In this document: piece after piece, positions 42,352-51,073 of the stretch
Layout: each line of letters opens with the position of its first letter
Numbering within the stretch: the stretch's first letter is position 1
Source of the DNA: Clostridium felsineum DSM 794
Lineage (GTDB): Bacteria; Bacillota; Clostridia; Clostridiales; Clostridiaceae
NCBI RefSeq assembly: GCF_002006355.2
Contig: NZ_CP096980.1
Span: 4,154,001 to 4,218,000 of the forward strand
Direction of reading: 5' to 3'
DNA length: 64,000 nucleotides
Notes under the pieces: model-generated
The model's database searches: none
Told to the model about the DNA's origin: nothing
What the model saw: the letters and a program-made list of their open reading frames with translations, nothing else
Program-made: the position numbers and the translations under genes

Positions 42352-42591
42352 AATAATACCTCCCCCCACAAGGCAAAAGTCTTTAACATTATAACAACAA
42401 TTTTGGAATAATGTCAAATTTTAAGCCCATACAAACAAAAATCAGTAGTATGCTCTTTGAGCATATATTAAAAATAAGAATAATAGCGTTTAATTTCACT
42501 GATTTTTCATTTATGAGATTGATATTATATTATTAATATATGAAAAGTTATACTCTTTAGAAGTATAACTTTTTCATTCGCTTATAAGAAT

Positions 42592-42617
42592 AAAAAACAC
42601 CACTAGTATCATGTGGT
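42592..42617 (-). terminator. Intrinsic terminator after tatD
   Basis: On minus, ACCAC (42617-42613) and GTGGT (42603-42599) pair and are followed by GTTTTTT. A second, AT-rich hairpin lies at 42542-42575. Confidence 0.65.
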
Positions 42618-42659
42618 ATTTACTTTATTAATCAATTATGTATTTATTGTACACCAAAA

Positions 42660-43421
42660 CTATATATTAAGCAAGTTTCTTACATTGCGAGCAGTCTGTT
42701 CTTTTACATTTATTGGCAAATCACTCTTTATCTCTGCTATTTTCTCTACTATATATTCAATATAATCTGACCTGTTTCTTTTTCCTCTATTTGGGGTTGG
42801 GGACATATATGGACAATCAGTTTCTACAAGCATTTTATCAAGTGGAACTTCCTTAACTACTTCTAAAACCTTCTTTGCATTTTTAAAAGTAACTACTCCT
42901 GTAAATCCAAGATAATATCCAAGTTTTAAGCACTCTCTAGCAAACTCTACACTTCCAGAAAAGCAGTGAATTTCTCCTTTAACTTCCGGAAACTTTTTAA
43001 TTATTTCTAAAGTATCCTTGTGAGCATCCCTATCGTGAATTATTACTGGAAGCTTAAGCTTTTTAGCTAATTCCATCTGCTTTATAAACACTTCTTTTTG
43101 AACTTCTCTAGGCGGATTTTCCTCATAATAATAGTCAAGTCCTATTTCACCTATAGCTTTAACTTTGGACTTTTTTGCAAGTTCTTCTATTTCTTTTAAA
43201 GTATCTTCATTAAATTTATCAGCATATTCAGGATGTATTCCAACTGCAGCATAAAAGAAATCATATTTTTCTGCTAAATCACAAGACTTTAAACTTCCTT
43301 CCATAGAAGAACCACAATTTAGTACTCCTATTACTCCATTATTTTTAATTTCATTTATGACCTCATCTCTATCTTTATCAAATTCCTCATCATCATAATG
43401 TGCATGCGCATCAAATATCAT
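42660..43421 (-). CDS. tatD: TatD-family metal-dependent DNase
   Basis: The protein has 253 residues. It begins MIFDAHAHYDDEEFDKDRDE with the HxH metal site. AIGEIGLDYYYEENPP near residue 92, LPVIIHDRDAHKDTLEI near 128, GEIHCFSGSVE near 155 and LVETDCPYMSP near 200 complete the TIM-barrel metal ligands. It has 3'-5' exonuclease activity in DNA repair. It lies between metG (with the cold-shock gene between them) and yabE, matching the Bacillus order metS-yabD-yabE. Confidence 0.94.
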   Translation of the reverse strand: MIFDAHAHYDDEEFDKDRDEVINEIKNNGVIGVLNCGSSMEGSLKSCDLAEKYDFFYAAVGIHPEYADKFNEDTLKEIEELAKKSKVKAIGEIGLDYYYEENPPREVQKEVFIKQMELAKKLKLPVIIHDRDAHKDTLEIIKKFPEVKGEIHCFSGSVEFARECLKLGYYLGFTGVVTFKNAKKVLEVVKEVPLDKMLVETDCPYMSPTPNRGKRNRSDYIEYIVEKIAEIKSDLPINVKEQTARNVRNLLNI

Positions 43422-43912
43422 TTAAAAATCTCCTTTCACAAAAATTATGAATATTAAATAACTATGTTCTAATAAAGTTCTTACATTGTAGCTTCTAAAA
43501 TATCACTACTTAACAGGTTCGATTCTAGGATATTCTAAAAGTCAGAATATATTAAAAATTTCACAACTTATATACATAACTTTATAATATTTTGAAATAC
43601 TATAAACTGTACAAATTATAATACTTTACTATTATATCACCAAGTATATTTATATTTAATAGATAACTAGTTATTATATATGTGAATATTTAATTCTATA
43701 CTAAACATCATCATTTTTAGATAATTATGGGTGAAATTTGGTATTTATCTATAATAATACATTCTTCCTTTGTTTTTCTCTGTAATTCGTTATGTAATTA
43801 TATTTCATAATAATTTACACAAAAACGCTGAATAATGCTAGCATTTAGTGATATACTATTAGGTGGATGAAGTAAAGTATTCATCTTATATTCAATTTAC
43901 GGAGGTTTTTTT
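43422..43912. other. Intergenic region upstream of the cold-shock gene
   Basis: This region of 491 bases is AT-rich and holds no gene that I can support. A likely csp promoter lies at its right end, with TATACT at 43852-43857 preceded by an extended TG. The leader after it contains GATGAA/TTCATC-type pairing (43866-43886) that could be a cold-responsive structure. Confidence 0.5.
43849..43857 (+). promoter_or_regulatory. Extended -10 promoter of the cold-shock gene
   Basis: TGATATACT (43849-43857) combines TG one base before a five-of-six -10. A weak -35 (CTGAAT or TGAATA) is 17-18 bases upstream. Transcription would begin about 50 bases before the ATG. Confidence 0.5.
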
Positions 43913-44110
43913 ATGTTAGGAACAGTTAAATGGTTTAATTCTCAGAAAGGATATGGTTTCATAACTACCCAAGAAGGTAACGATGTATTCGTTCACTACT
44001 CAGGTATCAAAGATAATGGCTTTAAGACTTTAGAAGAAGGTCAAGAAGTTGAATTTGATTTAACTGAAGGTCAAAAGGGCGAGCAAGCAGTTAATGTTGT
44101 AAAACATTAA
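43913..44110 (+). CDS. Cold-shock protein (CspA family)
   Basis: The protein has 65 residues. A single cold-shock domain fills it: GTVKWFNSQKGYGFIT (RNP1, KGYGFI) and NDVFVHYSGI (RNP2, DVFVHY). It binds single-stranded nucleic acid and melts mRNA structure at low temperature. The start follows a strong CGGAGG site. It sits alone on plus inside the otherwise minus-strand metG-tatD block, with its own promoter and a bidirectional terminator. Confidence 0.96.
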   Translation: MLGTVKWFNSQKGYGFITTQEGNDVFVHYSGIKDNGFKTLEEGQEVEFDLTEGQKGEQAVNVVKH

Positions 44111-44133
44111 GCCTTTCACATAAATTAAATTAT

Positions 44134-44167
44134 AAAAAAATAATCCTCATATGAGGATTATTTTTTA
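44134..44167. terminator. Bidirectional terminator between csp and metG
   Basis: A perfect palindrome (AATAATCCTCAT with ATGAGGATTATT) has flanking A and T runs on either side. It serves the convergent csp and metG transcripts. Confidence 0.9.
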
Positions 44168-44168
44168 T

Positions 44169-46103
44169 TTATCTAACAGTACTTCCAGTAGGAATATCTT
44201 CAGGTATATCTAATGTATATAATTTACTATCATCATCAGTAGAAACCGCAAGTATCATCCCTTCAGAAAGCTGCCCCATCAATTTTGCTGGTTTTAAATT
44301 TGCTACAAAAACAACTTTCTTTCCTATAAGATCTTCTGGTTTATAGAATTGAGAAATTCCAGACAATACCTGTCTTTCTTCTCCTCCTAATTCCACCTTA
44401 AGTTTTAAAAGTTTTTTAGATTTTTTTACTGGCTCACATTCTAAAACTTTAACAACTCTTAAATCTAATTTGTCAACATCATCAATGCTTATTTCTGGTT
44501 TCAAGGGCTGCATTTTTACGTTTTCCTTAAGTTGTTCTTCTTTTAATTTATTAAGCTCTTCTATTTTCTTTTCAACATCGATCCTAGGGAATATTACTTC
44601 TCCCTTTTGAACCTTTGTTCCTGCTCTAGTTCCATCAAAAGCAGAGAGGCTTTCCCATGTATCTAATTCTACATTAAGTTGTTTCTTTATTTTTTCTCCT
44701 GTTTCAGGTAAGAAAGGAGTTACAGCTGTAGCTACAAATCTTAGACTTTCAACTAGATTATATAGAACAGTTCCAAGTCTTTCTTTCTTATTTTCATCTT
44801 TAGCAAGAATCCATGGAGTTGTTTCATCTATATATTTATTTGCTCTTTTAATTACATTCCATATGTGATCAAGTGCTTCTGGTATTTTTAAATCTTTTAT
44901 GTCTGCATCTAATACTTCTGGAAGCTTTATAGCTAAATCTATAAGTTCATTATCAATTTCTTCTTTATCCTTTGGAGCTTGAATTACACCATCAAAATAC
45001 TTTTCAATCATTGCAACAGTTCTTGAAACTAGATTTCCGAGATCATTTGCAAGATCGGAATTTATTTTCTTTATAAATATTTCATTATTAAACAAACCAT
45101 CAGAACCAAATGGTATTTCATGAAGAAGGTAATATCTAACAGGATCTGTTCCAAATTCATTTATTAAAACTACTGGATCTACAACGTTTCCCTTTGATTT
45201 TGACATCTTACCTCCATCAACTAAGAGCCATCCATGACCAAAAACTTGTTTTGGAAGTGGTAAACCTAAAGCCATTAACATAATTGGCCAATATATTGTA
45301 TGAAATCTAATTATATCTTTTCCTACAAGATGTAAATCAGCTGGCCAAAATTTATTGTAAAGTTCATCATTATCGCTTCCATATCCCAAAGCTGTTATAT
45401 AGTTTGAGAGTGCATCTATCCAAACATATATTACATGTTTTTCATCAAAAGTTATTGGAATTCCCCAATCAAAGGAAGATCTTGATATACATAAATCTTG
45501 AAGCCCTGGTTTTAAAAAGTTATTTAGCATTTCATTTTTTCTAGATTCAGGTTGAATAAAATCAGGATGTTCTTCTATATACTTTATAAGTCTATCAGCG
45601 TATTTTGACATTTTAAAGAAATATGCTTCCTCTTTTGTCTTTTCAACTGGTCTTCCACAATCAGGACATTTTCCATCAACAAGTTGAGTTTCTGTCCAAA
45701 AAGATTCGCAAGGTGTACAATACCATCCTTCATAAGCTGATTTGTATATATCACCATTATCATAGAATTTTTTTACTATCTCTTGAACAGCCTTAACATG
45801 CTCTTCGTCTGTAGTTCTTATAAATTTATCATAACTTATGTTCATCATCTTCCATAAGTCTTTTATTCCTGCAACAATTTCATCAACATAAGCTTTTGGA
45901 GTAATTCCTTTCTCCTCTGCTTTTCTTTGAATCTTTTGACCATGTTCATCTGTTCCTGTAAGCATAAAAGCATCATAACCTTGAAGCCTTTTAAATCTCA
46001 CAAGCGCATCTGCTGCAACTGTTGTATATGTATTTCCTATATGAAGCTTAGCAGATGGGTAATAAATAGGTGTTGTAATATAAAACTTCTTCTTTTCTGG
46101 CAT
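44169..46103 (-). CDS. metG: Methionyl-tRNA synthetase
   Basis: The protein has 644 residues. TTPIYYPSAKLHIGNTYT carries the HIGH-equivalent HIGN, and KMSKSKGN near residue 300 is the KMSKS loop. A zinc-binding region (CTPCESF, then GKCPDCGR) lies near residues 127-147. The C-terminal 105 residues (about 540-644; DKLDLRVVKVLECEPV) are the Trbp111/EMAP tRNA-binding domain used for dimerisation. The gene is under a methionine-specific T-box. It heads the metG-tatD-yabE-rnmV-ksgA block. Confidence 0.97.
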   Translation of the reverse strand: MPEKKKFYITTPIYYPSAKLHIGNTYTTVAADALVRFKRLQGYDAFMLTGTDEHGQKIQRKAEEKGITPKAYVDEIVAGIKDLWKMMNISYDKFIRTTDEEHVKAVQEIVKKFYDNGDIYKSAYEGWYCTPCESFWTETQLVDGKCPDCGRPVEKTKEEAYFFKMSKYADRLIKYIEEHPDFIQPESRKNEMLNNFLKPGLQDLCISRSSFDWGIPITFDEKHVIYVWIDALSNYITALGYGSDNDELYNKFWPADLHLVGKDIIRFHTIYWPIMLMALGLPLPKQVFGHGWLLVDGGKMSKSKGNVVDPVVLINEFGTDPVRYYLLHEIPFGSDGLFNNEIFIKKINSDLANDLGNLVSRTVAMIEKYFDGVIQAPKDKEEIDNELIDLAIKLPEVLDADIKDLKIPEALDHIWNVIKRANKYIDETTPWILAKDENKKERLGTVLYNLVESLRFVATAVTPFLPETGEKIKKQLNVELDTWESLSAFDGTRAGTKVQKGEVIFPRIDVEKKIEELNKLKEEQLKENVKMQPLKPEISIDDVDKLDLRVVKVLECEPVKKSKKLLKLKVELGGEERQVLSGISQFYKPEDLIGKKVVFVANLKPAKLMGQLSEGMILAVSTDDDSKLYTLDIPEDIPTGSTVR

Positions 46104-46140
46104 TTAATACACTCCTCTTTTAATTTGTATAAAAATAAAA

Positions 46141-46410
46141 GCCTCTAAATAAAGGATTAATCCCTTATTTAGAGGCGTGATTTCGCTTTACCACTCTAAT
46201 TCACTTTCATCTCACAATGAAAATCTCACTAAGTGACTCTAACTTATAGTTATTTATCACCTTGCACTGTAACGTCTGCTCTACGTAATACCCTACTATA
46301 ATTCAAGTATTAAGCTCAGGGTCCATGTTCATAAATCTAAGTAATGCTGAATCTCACCAAAATCAGCTCTCTTTAAAAACCTTAATTTACTACTCTTCCC
46401 ATCAATGCTT
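46141..46410 (-). promoter_or_regulatory. Methionine T-box riboswitch of metG
   Basis: On minus, Stem I contains GAGTAGTAA, AGAGAGCTGATTTTGGTGAG and a specifier loop TGAACATGGACC with ATG (Met) at 46326-46324. The T-box sequence is divergent (AGAGTGGTAAAGCG rather than AGGGTGG.ACCGCG) but keeps TGGT, which pairs with the ACCA end of tRNA-Met. The terminator stem (46141-46176) matches GCCTCTAAATAA with TTATTTAGAGGC and is followed by TTTTATTTTT. Uncharged tRNA-Met should stabilise the antiterminator and turn metG on. Confidence 0.88.
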
Positions 46411-46476
46411 TTGCTTATTATGTTAGTATATAACTTAAGAGTTGTCAAGCAAAAATTAAGTTATATTATTAGTATT

Positions 46477-47271
46477 CTATCCTATGTGGCTATTTTTAGT
46501 CATAAAGCCTTCATGTAACTTCTTTTGACTTTTTCCTATTATACTTCCAACTAACTTTCTTGGCATTATTTTAGAAAAAAATATTCCTACTCTATTAAAA
46601 TATCCCGGAACAATTACTGCCTTCCCCTTCATAAACTTATTATAAGCAATATAGGCTACCTTCTCGGCTGTCATAGCCCCTTTAAGATCAAGTTTATGTG
46701 CTCCTTTAGAAAACTCAGTAATAGTAGCTCCTGGGCAAAGCACCGACACTTTGACATTAAAGTCTCTTAATTCTTCTCTTATAGCCTCACTAAATGACAA
46801 AACATATGCCTTTGTAGCATAATAAACTGCAATGAATGGTCCAGGCATATAAGAACCTGTAGATGCTACATTTAAAATCCCGCCATTTTTCCTGTGTGCC
46901 ATTTCACTAGAAAACAGTCTAGTTAAAATAGTAAGATTTTTTATATTTAATTCGAGCATGTTTATTATTTTATCTATATTTGATTCAAAAAAGAATCCAG
47001 TATCCCCCACTCCTGCGTTATTTATCAATATATCAACAATAATGCCTTTTTCTTTAATTTTACAAAAAAGCTCTTTACCGGAGTTTATACATGAAAGATC
47101 CTTTTCTATTACTGTAACTTTAGAAGAAGAAAATTTTTCAATATCCTTGGATAATTCATCAAGTTTTTTCTTACTTCTAGCCGTAATTACAACATCATAT
47201 CCATTTTTAGCGAATATCTTTGTAAGTTCACGTCCTATTCCCGTAGATGCTCCTGTTATAAGTACTGTCAT
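46477..47271 (-). CDS. Short-chain dehydrogenase/reductase (SDR)
   Basis: The protein has 264 residues. The Rossmann motif TGASTGIGRE is at residues 6-15, with INNAGVGDTG near 86 and the catalytic triad in NVASTGSYMPGPFIAVYYATKAYVL (Ser, Tyr-x3-Lys, about 136-156). The classical YdfG/DltE-like group is likely, using NADP(H). The substrate is not predictable. The ATG follows an AGGAG site by eight bases. It is divergent from the YceG-like gene and apparently monocistronic. Confidence 0.87.
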   Translation of the reverse strand: MTVLITGASTGIGRELTKIFAKNGYDVVITARSKKKLDELSKDIEKFSSSKVTVIEKDLSCINSGKELFCKIKEKGIIVDILINNAGVGDTGFFFESNIDKIINMLELNIKNLTILTRLFSSEMAHRKNGGILNVASTGSYMPGPFIAVYYATKAYVLSFSEAIREELRDFNVKVSVLCPGATITEFSKGAHKLDLKGAMTAEKVAYIAYNKFMKGKAVIVPGYFNRVGIFFSKIMPRKLVGSIIGKSQKKLHEGFMTKNSHIG

Positions 47272-47376
47272 AGGATAATCTCCTTATAATAAATTTATTA
47301 TTTCCGCATTATATATATTATACCACTAAGATATAACACAAAATATATATCGAATTAGCCTATAAGTTATTTTTTT

Positions 47377-47385
47377 TGATATAAT
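47377..47385 (+). promoter_or_regulatory. Extended -10 promoter for the YceG/TelA pair
   Basis: TGATATAAT has a perfect -10 at 47380-47385 with TG one base upstream, 47 bases before the proposed GTG start. No clear -35 is visible. Confidence 0.45.
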
Positions 47386-47431
47386 AATTAATAATACAAA
47401 TTTTATCTATAACTTGGGAGGGGAGCTTACG

Positions 47432-48430
47432 GTGTCAGATTTAAATAACGAAAAAAATGAGTCTACATCATCAAGAACTGAAACTGATGCTTTTAGAGCA
47501 ACTAAAGAATTTAAAGAAAAATTTCATGATAAAGATTCCTTTTTTTACGAACCTTGGCAATTTGCTGATTATGAAGTTTGTGCAGATACGCTAAAAACCA
47601 CATATGATGAAATAAATATATGGAGTAAGGAAGAAGCCATAATACGCCCAGGTTGGAAAGTAGATGGAAATAAGGTTCATGTTCCAAATATTTTTTCAAA
47701 GATAAGTGGAGTTTATGATGATATTTTAAAATATCGTGACGAAGTTAATTCACTAGTAACAGAGGAAAATGTACTATTTTTCAAAAAGTTTCCTATGTTT
47801 CATGTTTTTCCACATAAAAATATATCAAAAATTTACTCATCCCTTTTAAATGGTGATGGAAAAATAGATAGACAGCGTTTATTAGGTTCAGAATATTGGA
47901 AATATGGTAATTTAAAATCAGGTATTCAAGAAAATATAGCTGAAAGAATTATCGAATTTTGTGAACTCCCTGAATTTTGGAAATTAAAATGTTTTTCTAT
48001 AAATATAAAATTTTCCTTATTGGATAAATTTAACAATCTTATAACATATAAAAATGATAAAACCGCTAAAGAAAAATTGATGATGAAAATGTCATTGCTA
48101 AATATTATGCTTAATCTTGATAAACGACTTCTTAATTTACTTCAAAGTTTTGACTATCCTTTAACTGTTCCTAAAATAGTTCTCTATAATAGTGGGAAAA
48201 GTGGTGAATTTTCCTTTTGTGATGCTGCACAATTAATGTTTATGAACTCTATGGGAGTAGATATTATAATATTTAATCCAGCAGGTACAAATGATATTGA
48301 AAATTTTATAAATGAATCTTATTTTGATTTACATAGACTTCAGTTTATAAAAGAAAACCTTAAATACAAGAAAAATAACTTTTTTGTACGCCTTATAAGA
48401 AAAATAAAAATGCATTTTAAAAAATCTTAA
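47432..48430 (+). CDS. YceG-family protein (short form), partner of TelA
   Basis: The protein has 332 residues. I assign it to the YceG family (tellurite-resistance-associated, found in Bacillus yceCDEFGH) from EPWQFADYEVCADTLKTTYDE, RPGWKVDGNKVHVPNIFSKISG, and the C-terminal VPKIVLYNSGKSGEFSFCDA and GVDIIIFNPAGTNDIE. Bacillus YceG is about 540 residues, so this is a shortened version. The start is GTG 47432, eight bases after GGGAGGGG; a TTG at 47414 overlaps that site. The telA gene follows by 19 bases. The pair lacks TerD and TerC homologues in this window. Roles in metal or oxyanion stress are inferred from the family. Confidence 0.75.
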   Translation: MSDLNNEKNESTSSRTETDAFRATKEFKEKFHDKDSFFYEPWQFADYEVCADTLKTTYDEINIWSKEEAIIRPGWKVDGNKVHVPNIFSKISGVYDDILKYRDEVNSLVTEENVLFFKKFPMFHVFPHKNISKIYSSLLNGDGKIDRQRLLGSEYWKYGNLKSGIQENIAERIIEFCELPEFWKLKCFSINIKFSLLDKFNNLITYKNDKTAKEKLMMKMSLLNIMLNLDKRLLNLLQSFDYPLTVPKIVLYNSGKSGEFSFCDAAQLMFMNSMGVDIIIFNPAGTNDIENFINESYFDLHRLQFIKENLKYKKNNFFVRLIRKIKMHFKKS

Positions 48431-48449
48431 TAAAAGGAGATGGATTTTC

Positions 48450-49577
48450 ATGAGATTTAATTTTGATGGTGAAAATAAATCAGTAATAAATACTTCTAAC
48501 GAAATTAACTCTATTCCTGAAAATACAGATAAAGAAATTGAAGACAAAATCAAAAGAATAAATGAGGAATTAAAAAACTCGCCTGAAGTTATTGAAATTT
48601 CTAAAAGTCTTAATGTTTCAGATATGAATTCAATAATGAATTTTGGCAGTGCTCCTGCAGAAGAAATTTCCCAGTTTTCAGATAAAATTCTAAAAACTAT
48701 GAAATTAGAAAGTGTAGAAAACTCAAGTGCACTTTTAAAAGAGCTCACTACCGTTATGAATAAATTTGATAAAGAGGAATTAGAGGAAAAACCTCAAGGC
48801 TTTTTATCTAAAATATTTAACTCTGGAAAAAAAACAATTCAAGGAATTTTAAGTAAATATCAAACCTTTGGAAGTGAAATTGATAGAATTTATTCCAGTA
48901 TAAGTTCTTATAAATCAGAAATCCAAAAAACAAATAAAATGCTCGAAGAAATGTTTGCAGAGAACTTTAATTACTATGTAGAATTAGAAAAATATTCTGC
49001 TGCTTGCGAATTGACAATAACGGAAATAGAATCTGAAGATCTTCCCTATTGGAGAAATAAGTCACAAAATGGTTCCAATGAAGATTTACTTAAGCTTCAA
49101 GAAGTTGAATACTCCCTTGAAATGTTAAAACAAAGACGTTATGATCTTGAAATGGCAAAAATGGTATCACTTCAAACTGCACCACAAATTAGAACAATAC
49201 AAAAGGGTAACTATAAACTAATTGGTAAAATTCATTCTGCCTTTATTATAACTATTCCTATATTTAAAAATGGATTAATTCAAGCTGTAACACTTAAAAG
49301 ACAAAAGTTAGTGGCAAAATCCATGGAAGCTTTAGACAATGCTACAAACGAACTTCTTATAAAAAATGCAAACAACATAAAAAACCAAAGCGTTGATATA
49401 GCTAAAATAACAGGCTCCCCATCAATAAAAATAGAAACTCTTGAAGAAACCTGGAAAATAATAATGGATGGAATAAATGAAACAGAAAAAATAGAGGAAG
49501 AAAATAAAAGACTACGTGAAGAAGGTCTTACTAAACTAGGACAGTTAAAGATTGAATATATGAAAAAAATAAAATAA
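48450..49577 (+). CDS. telA: TelA/YceH-family toxic-anion-resistance protein
   Basis: The protein has 375 residues and is mostly helical and coiled-coil, the normal TelA length. Family features include INEELKNSPEVIEISKSL near residue 30, FGSAPAEEISQFSDKIL near 66, the KYQTFGSEIDRIYSSI region near 140, and ALDNATNELLIKNANNIKNQ near 290. It is cytoplasmic, without membrane segments. TelA proteins are linked to tellurite and antimicrobial resistance, but the biochemical role is unknown. It is co-transcribed with the YceG-like gene and has an AAAGGAG ribosome site. Confidence 0.87.
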   Translation: MRFNFDGENKSVINTSNEINSIPENTDKEIEDKIKRINEELKNSPEVIEISKSLNVSDMNSIMNFGSAPAEEISQFSDKILKTMKLESVENSSALLKELTTVMNKFDKEELEEKPQGFLSKIFNSGKKTIQGILSKYQTFGSEIDRIYSSISSYKSEIQKTNKMLEEMFAENFNYYVELEKYSAACELTITEIESEDLPYWRNKSQNGSNEDLLKLQEVEYSLEMLKQRRYDLEMAKMVSLQTAPQIRTIQKGNYKLIGKIHSAFIITIPIFKNGLIQAVTLKRQKLVAKSMEALDNATNELLIKNANNIKNQSVDIAKITGSPSIKIETLEETWKIIMDGINETEKIEEENKRLREEGLTKLGQLKIEYMKKIK

Positions 49578-49612
49578 TCCTGTGCATGTTAATCCTTGTT
49601 AACATGCACAGA
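49578..49612. terminator. Hairpin between telA and the EIIA gene
   Basis: A 13-bp stem (CTGTGCATGTTAA with TTAACATGCACAG) with a six-base loop lies between convergent genes. The T-tracts are weak on both strands, so it may work poorly alone. Confidence 0.6.
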
Positions 49613-49621
49613 ATTATATTC

Positions 49622-50083
49622 TTAAATTACTATCTTAAATATAGTATCTTCTTTAGAAACATCTCCATCAATACTTTTTTCTATGCCCTTAACCATACTC
49701 ATATTTGAAACTACAACACATGCTACAAGTTCTTCCTTTTCTAAAATTTTTTCATCGATTTTCAGTATATCATCACCAATTTTTACACTATCTCCTTCTT
49801 TTACTACTGGATGAAAGTGTTTAATATTATCCTGAAAATTTTCTGTATTTATATGCAGTAATATGTCTACACCCTCAATAGTTTCTATACCTATACCATG
49901 CTTATTTTGTAGTATAAGTTTAACTGTACCATTAACAGGTGATACAATTTCACCTGTTTTAATCTTTACAGCTACACCATCTCCTACAAGCTTTTTTGCA
50001 AATACCTCATCACTAACCTCTGAAATATCAATTACCTTTCCATCCATCGGTGACTTCACTACAATATTATTCTCACAACTCAA
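49622..50083 (-). CDS. Stand-alone PTS glucose-type EIIA component
   Basis: The protein has 153 residues and is a single EIIA-Glc (Crr) domain. It contains VKSPMDGKVIDISEVSDEVF at the N-terminus, NKHGIGIETIEGVDILLHIN near 66-85 with both histidines of the family (the second is the phosphorylated one), and GDSVKIGDDILKID. It takes phosphate from HPr and passes it to a separate EIIBC permease. No permease or regulator gene adjoins it, so partners must be elsewhere. Confidence 0.9.
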   Translation of the reverse strand: MSCENNIVVKSPMDGKVIDISEVSDEVFAKKLVGDGVAVKIKTGEIVSPVNGTVKLILQNKHGIGIETIEGVDILLHINTENFQDNIKHFHPVVKEGDSVKIGDDILKIDEKILEKEELVACVVVSNMSMVKGIEKSIDGDVSKEDTIFKIVI

Positions 50084-50282
50084 TTTTACTCCTCCTTAAA
50101 ATACCATAGAAAAAAATTCAAATTACAAAATTATGCTTTTACTTAAATATCCTCCTTACCTTTACTTATTAAAATTGGACAAAATATTTTGCACCTAGTA
50201 TATTATCGACCATCATATTCTTTTTTGCTGTAATTTATATACTTTTTCCCTATAACATAACAATTTATTTTATAAGAAAGCA

Positions 50283-50903
50283 TTATCTAAGCTCCTCATG
50301 CCTAGCTTTCACTCGTTTTAAATCCTTCCAAAATAATGCTTTCTTATTTTCATCTCTAAATAAAGCTGCAGGATGAAAGGTTGCCATCATATAAATTCCT
50401 TTTACTTTAAGCCATTTTCCTCTATCTCTAGTAATTCTCATATTGTGATCTTTCCACGCCTTATTTTCTTCTTCTACAAAATTTTCAGATAAAATTTTTT
50501 TTAAGGCTGGCTCCATTATAAATTTCATTGCAGTAGCCCCTAAACATACAAGTATTTTGGGTTTTATAAGTGCAAATTGATTTCTAAGATATGGCATACA
50601 AAACTCTGCCTCATCCTCATAAGGTGTTCTATTTTTTTCAGGTCTACATTTACATACATTTGCTATATAATAATCTCTTTCTCTTGATATGTTAAGCGCT
50701 GTTAATCCCTTAGTTAGAAGACTACCTGCCCTACCTACAAATGGTCTACCAAGCCTATCCTCATCTGCTCCTGGTGCTTCTCCTACAAACATCAATTTTG
50801 CTTCAGGATTTCCTTCACCAAAAACCATATTAATTCTATTTTCACCAAGTCTACATTTATGGCAATCTATACATTCACTATATAATTCTTTCCATTGAAG
50901 CAT
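50283..50903 (-). CDS. Family 4 uracil-DNA glycosylase (Fe-S containing)
   Basis: The protein has 206 residues. It has four cysteines in the expected pattern for the 4Fe-4S cluster (DCHKC near residue 14, NVCKC near 84, FCMPY near 101). GEAPGADEDRLGRPFVGRAG near 41 is the family active-site motif, and ATFHPAALFRD near 174 the second. It removes uracil (deaminated cytosine) from DNA. The ATG follows a GGTGAT site. It stands alone. Confidence 0.92.
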   Translation of the reverse strand: MLQWKELYSECIDCHKCRLGENRINMVFGEGNPEAKLMFVGEAPGADEDRLGRPFVGRAGSLLTKGLTALNISRERDYYIANVCKCRPEKNRTPYEDEAEFCMPYLRNQFALIKPKILVCLGATAMKFIMEPALKKILSENFVEEENKAWKDHNMRITRDRGKWLKVKGIYMMATFHPAALFRDENKKALFWKDLKRVKARHEELR

Positions 50904-51031
50904 TTTTTATCACCTCAATTTTAGTATACCATATAAAAAATCCAAACAAAAAATATACTTTATTTTTACATATATAAACATTTCTCGGAAAATAACCTAA
51001 AAAAATTATATATCTCAACCAATTGTATAAA

Positions 51032-51040
51032 TGGTATAAT
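51032..51040 (+). promoter_or_regulatory. Extended -10 promoter for the TPR lipoprotein gene
   Basis: TGGTATAAT (perfect -10 at 51035-51040 with TG upstream) lies 34 bases before the ATG. No strong -35 is present. Confidence 0.5.
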
Positions 51041-51073
51041 TGATTTATAAGGTTTACATTGGGGGTATTTTTT

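Noticed and set aside
42349..42417. Upstream start for the YabE-like gene
   Set aside because: The added residues are encoded across the GGGGGGAGG ribosome site, which points to ATG 42351.
43500..43560. GGTTCGATTC resembling a tRNA T-loop
   Set aside because: No T-stem, acceptor or anticodon arms pair around it, so it is not a tRNA.
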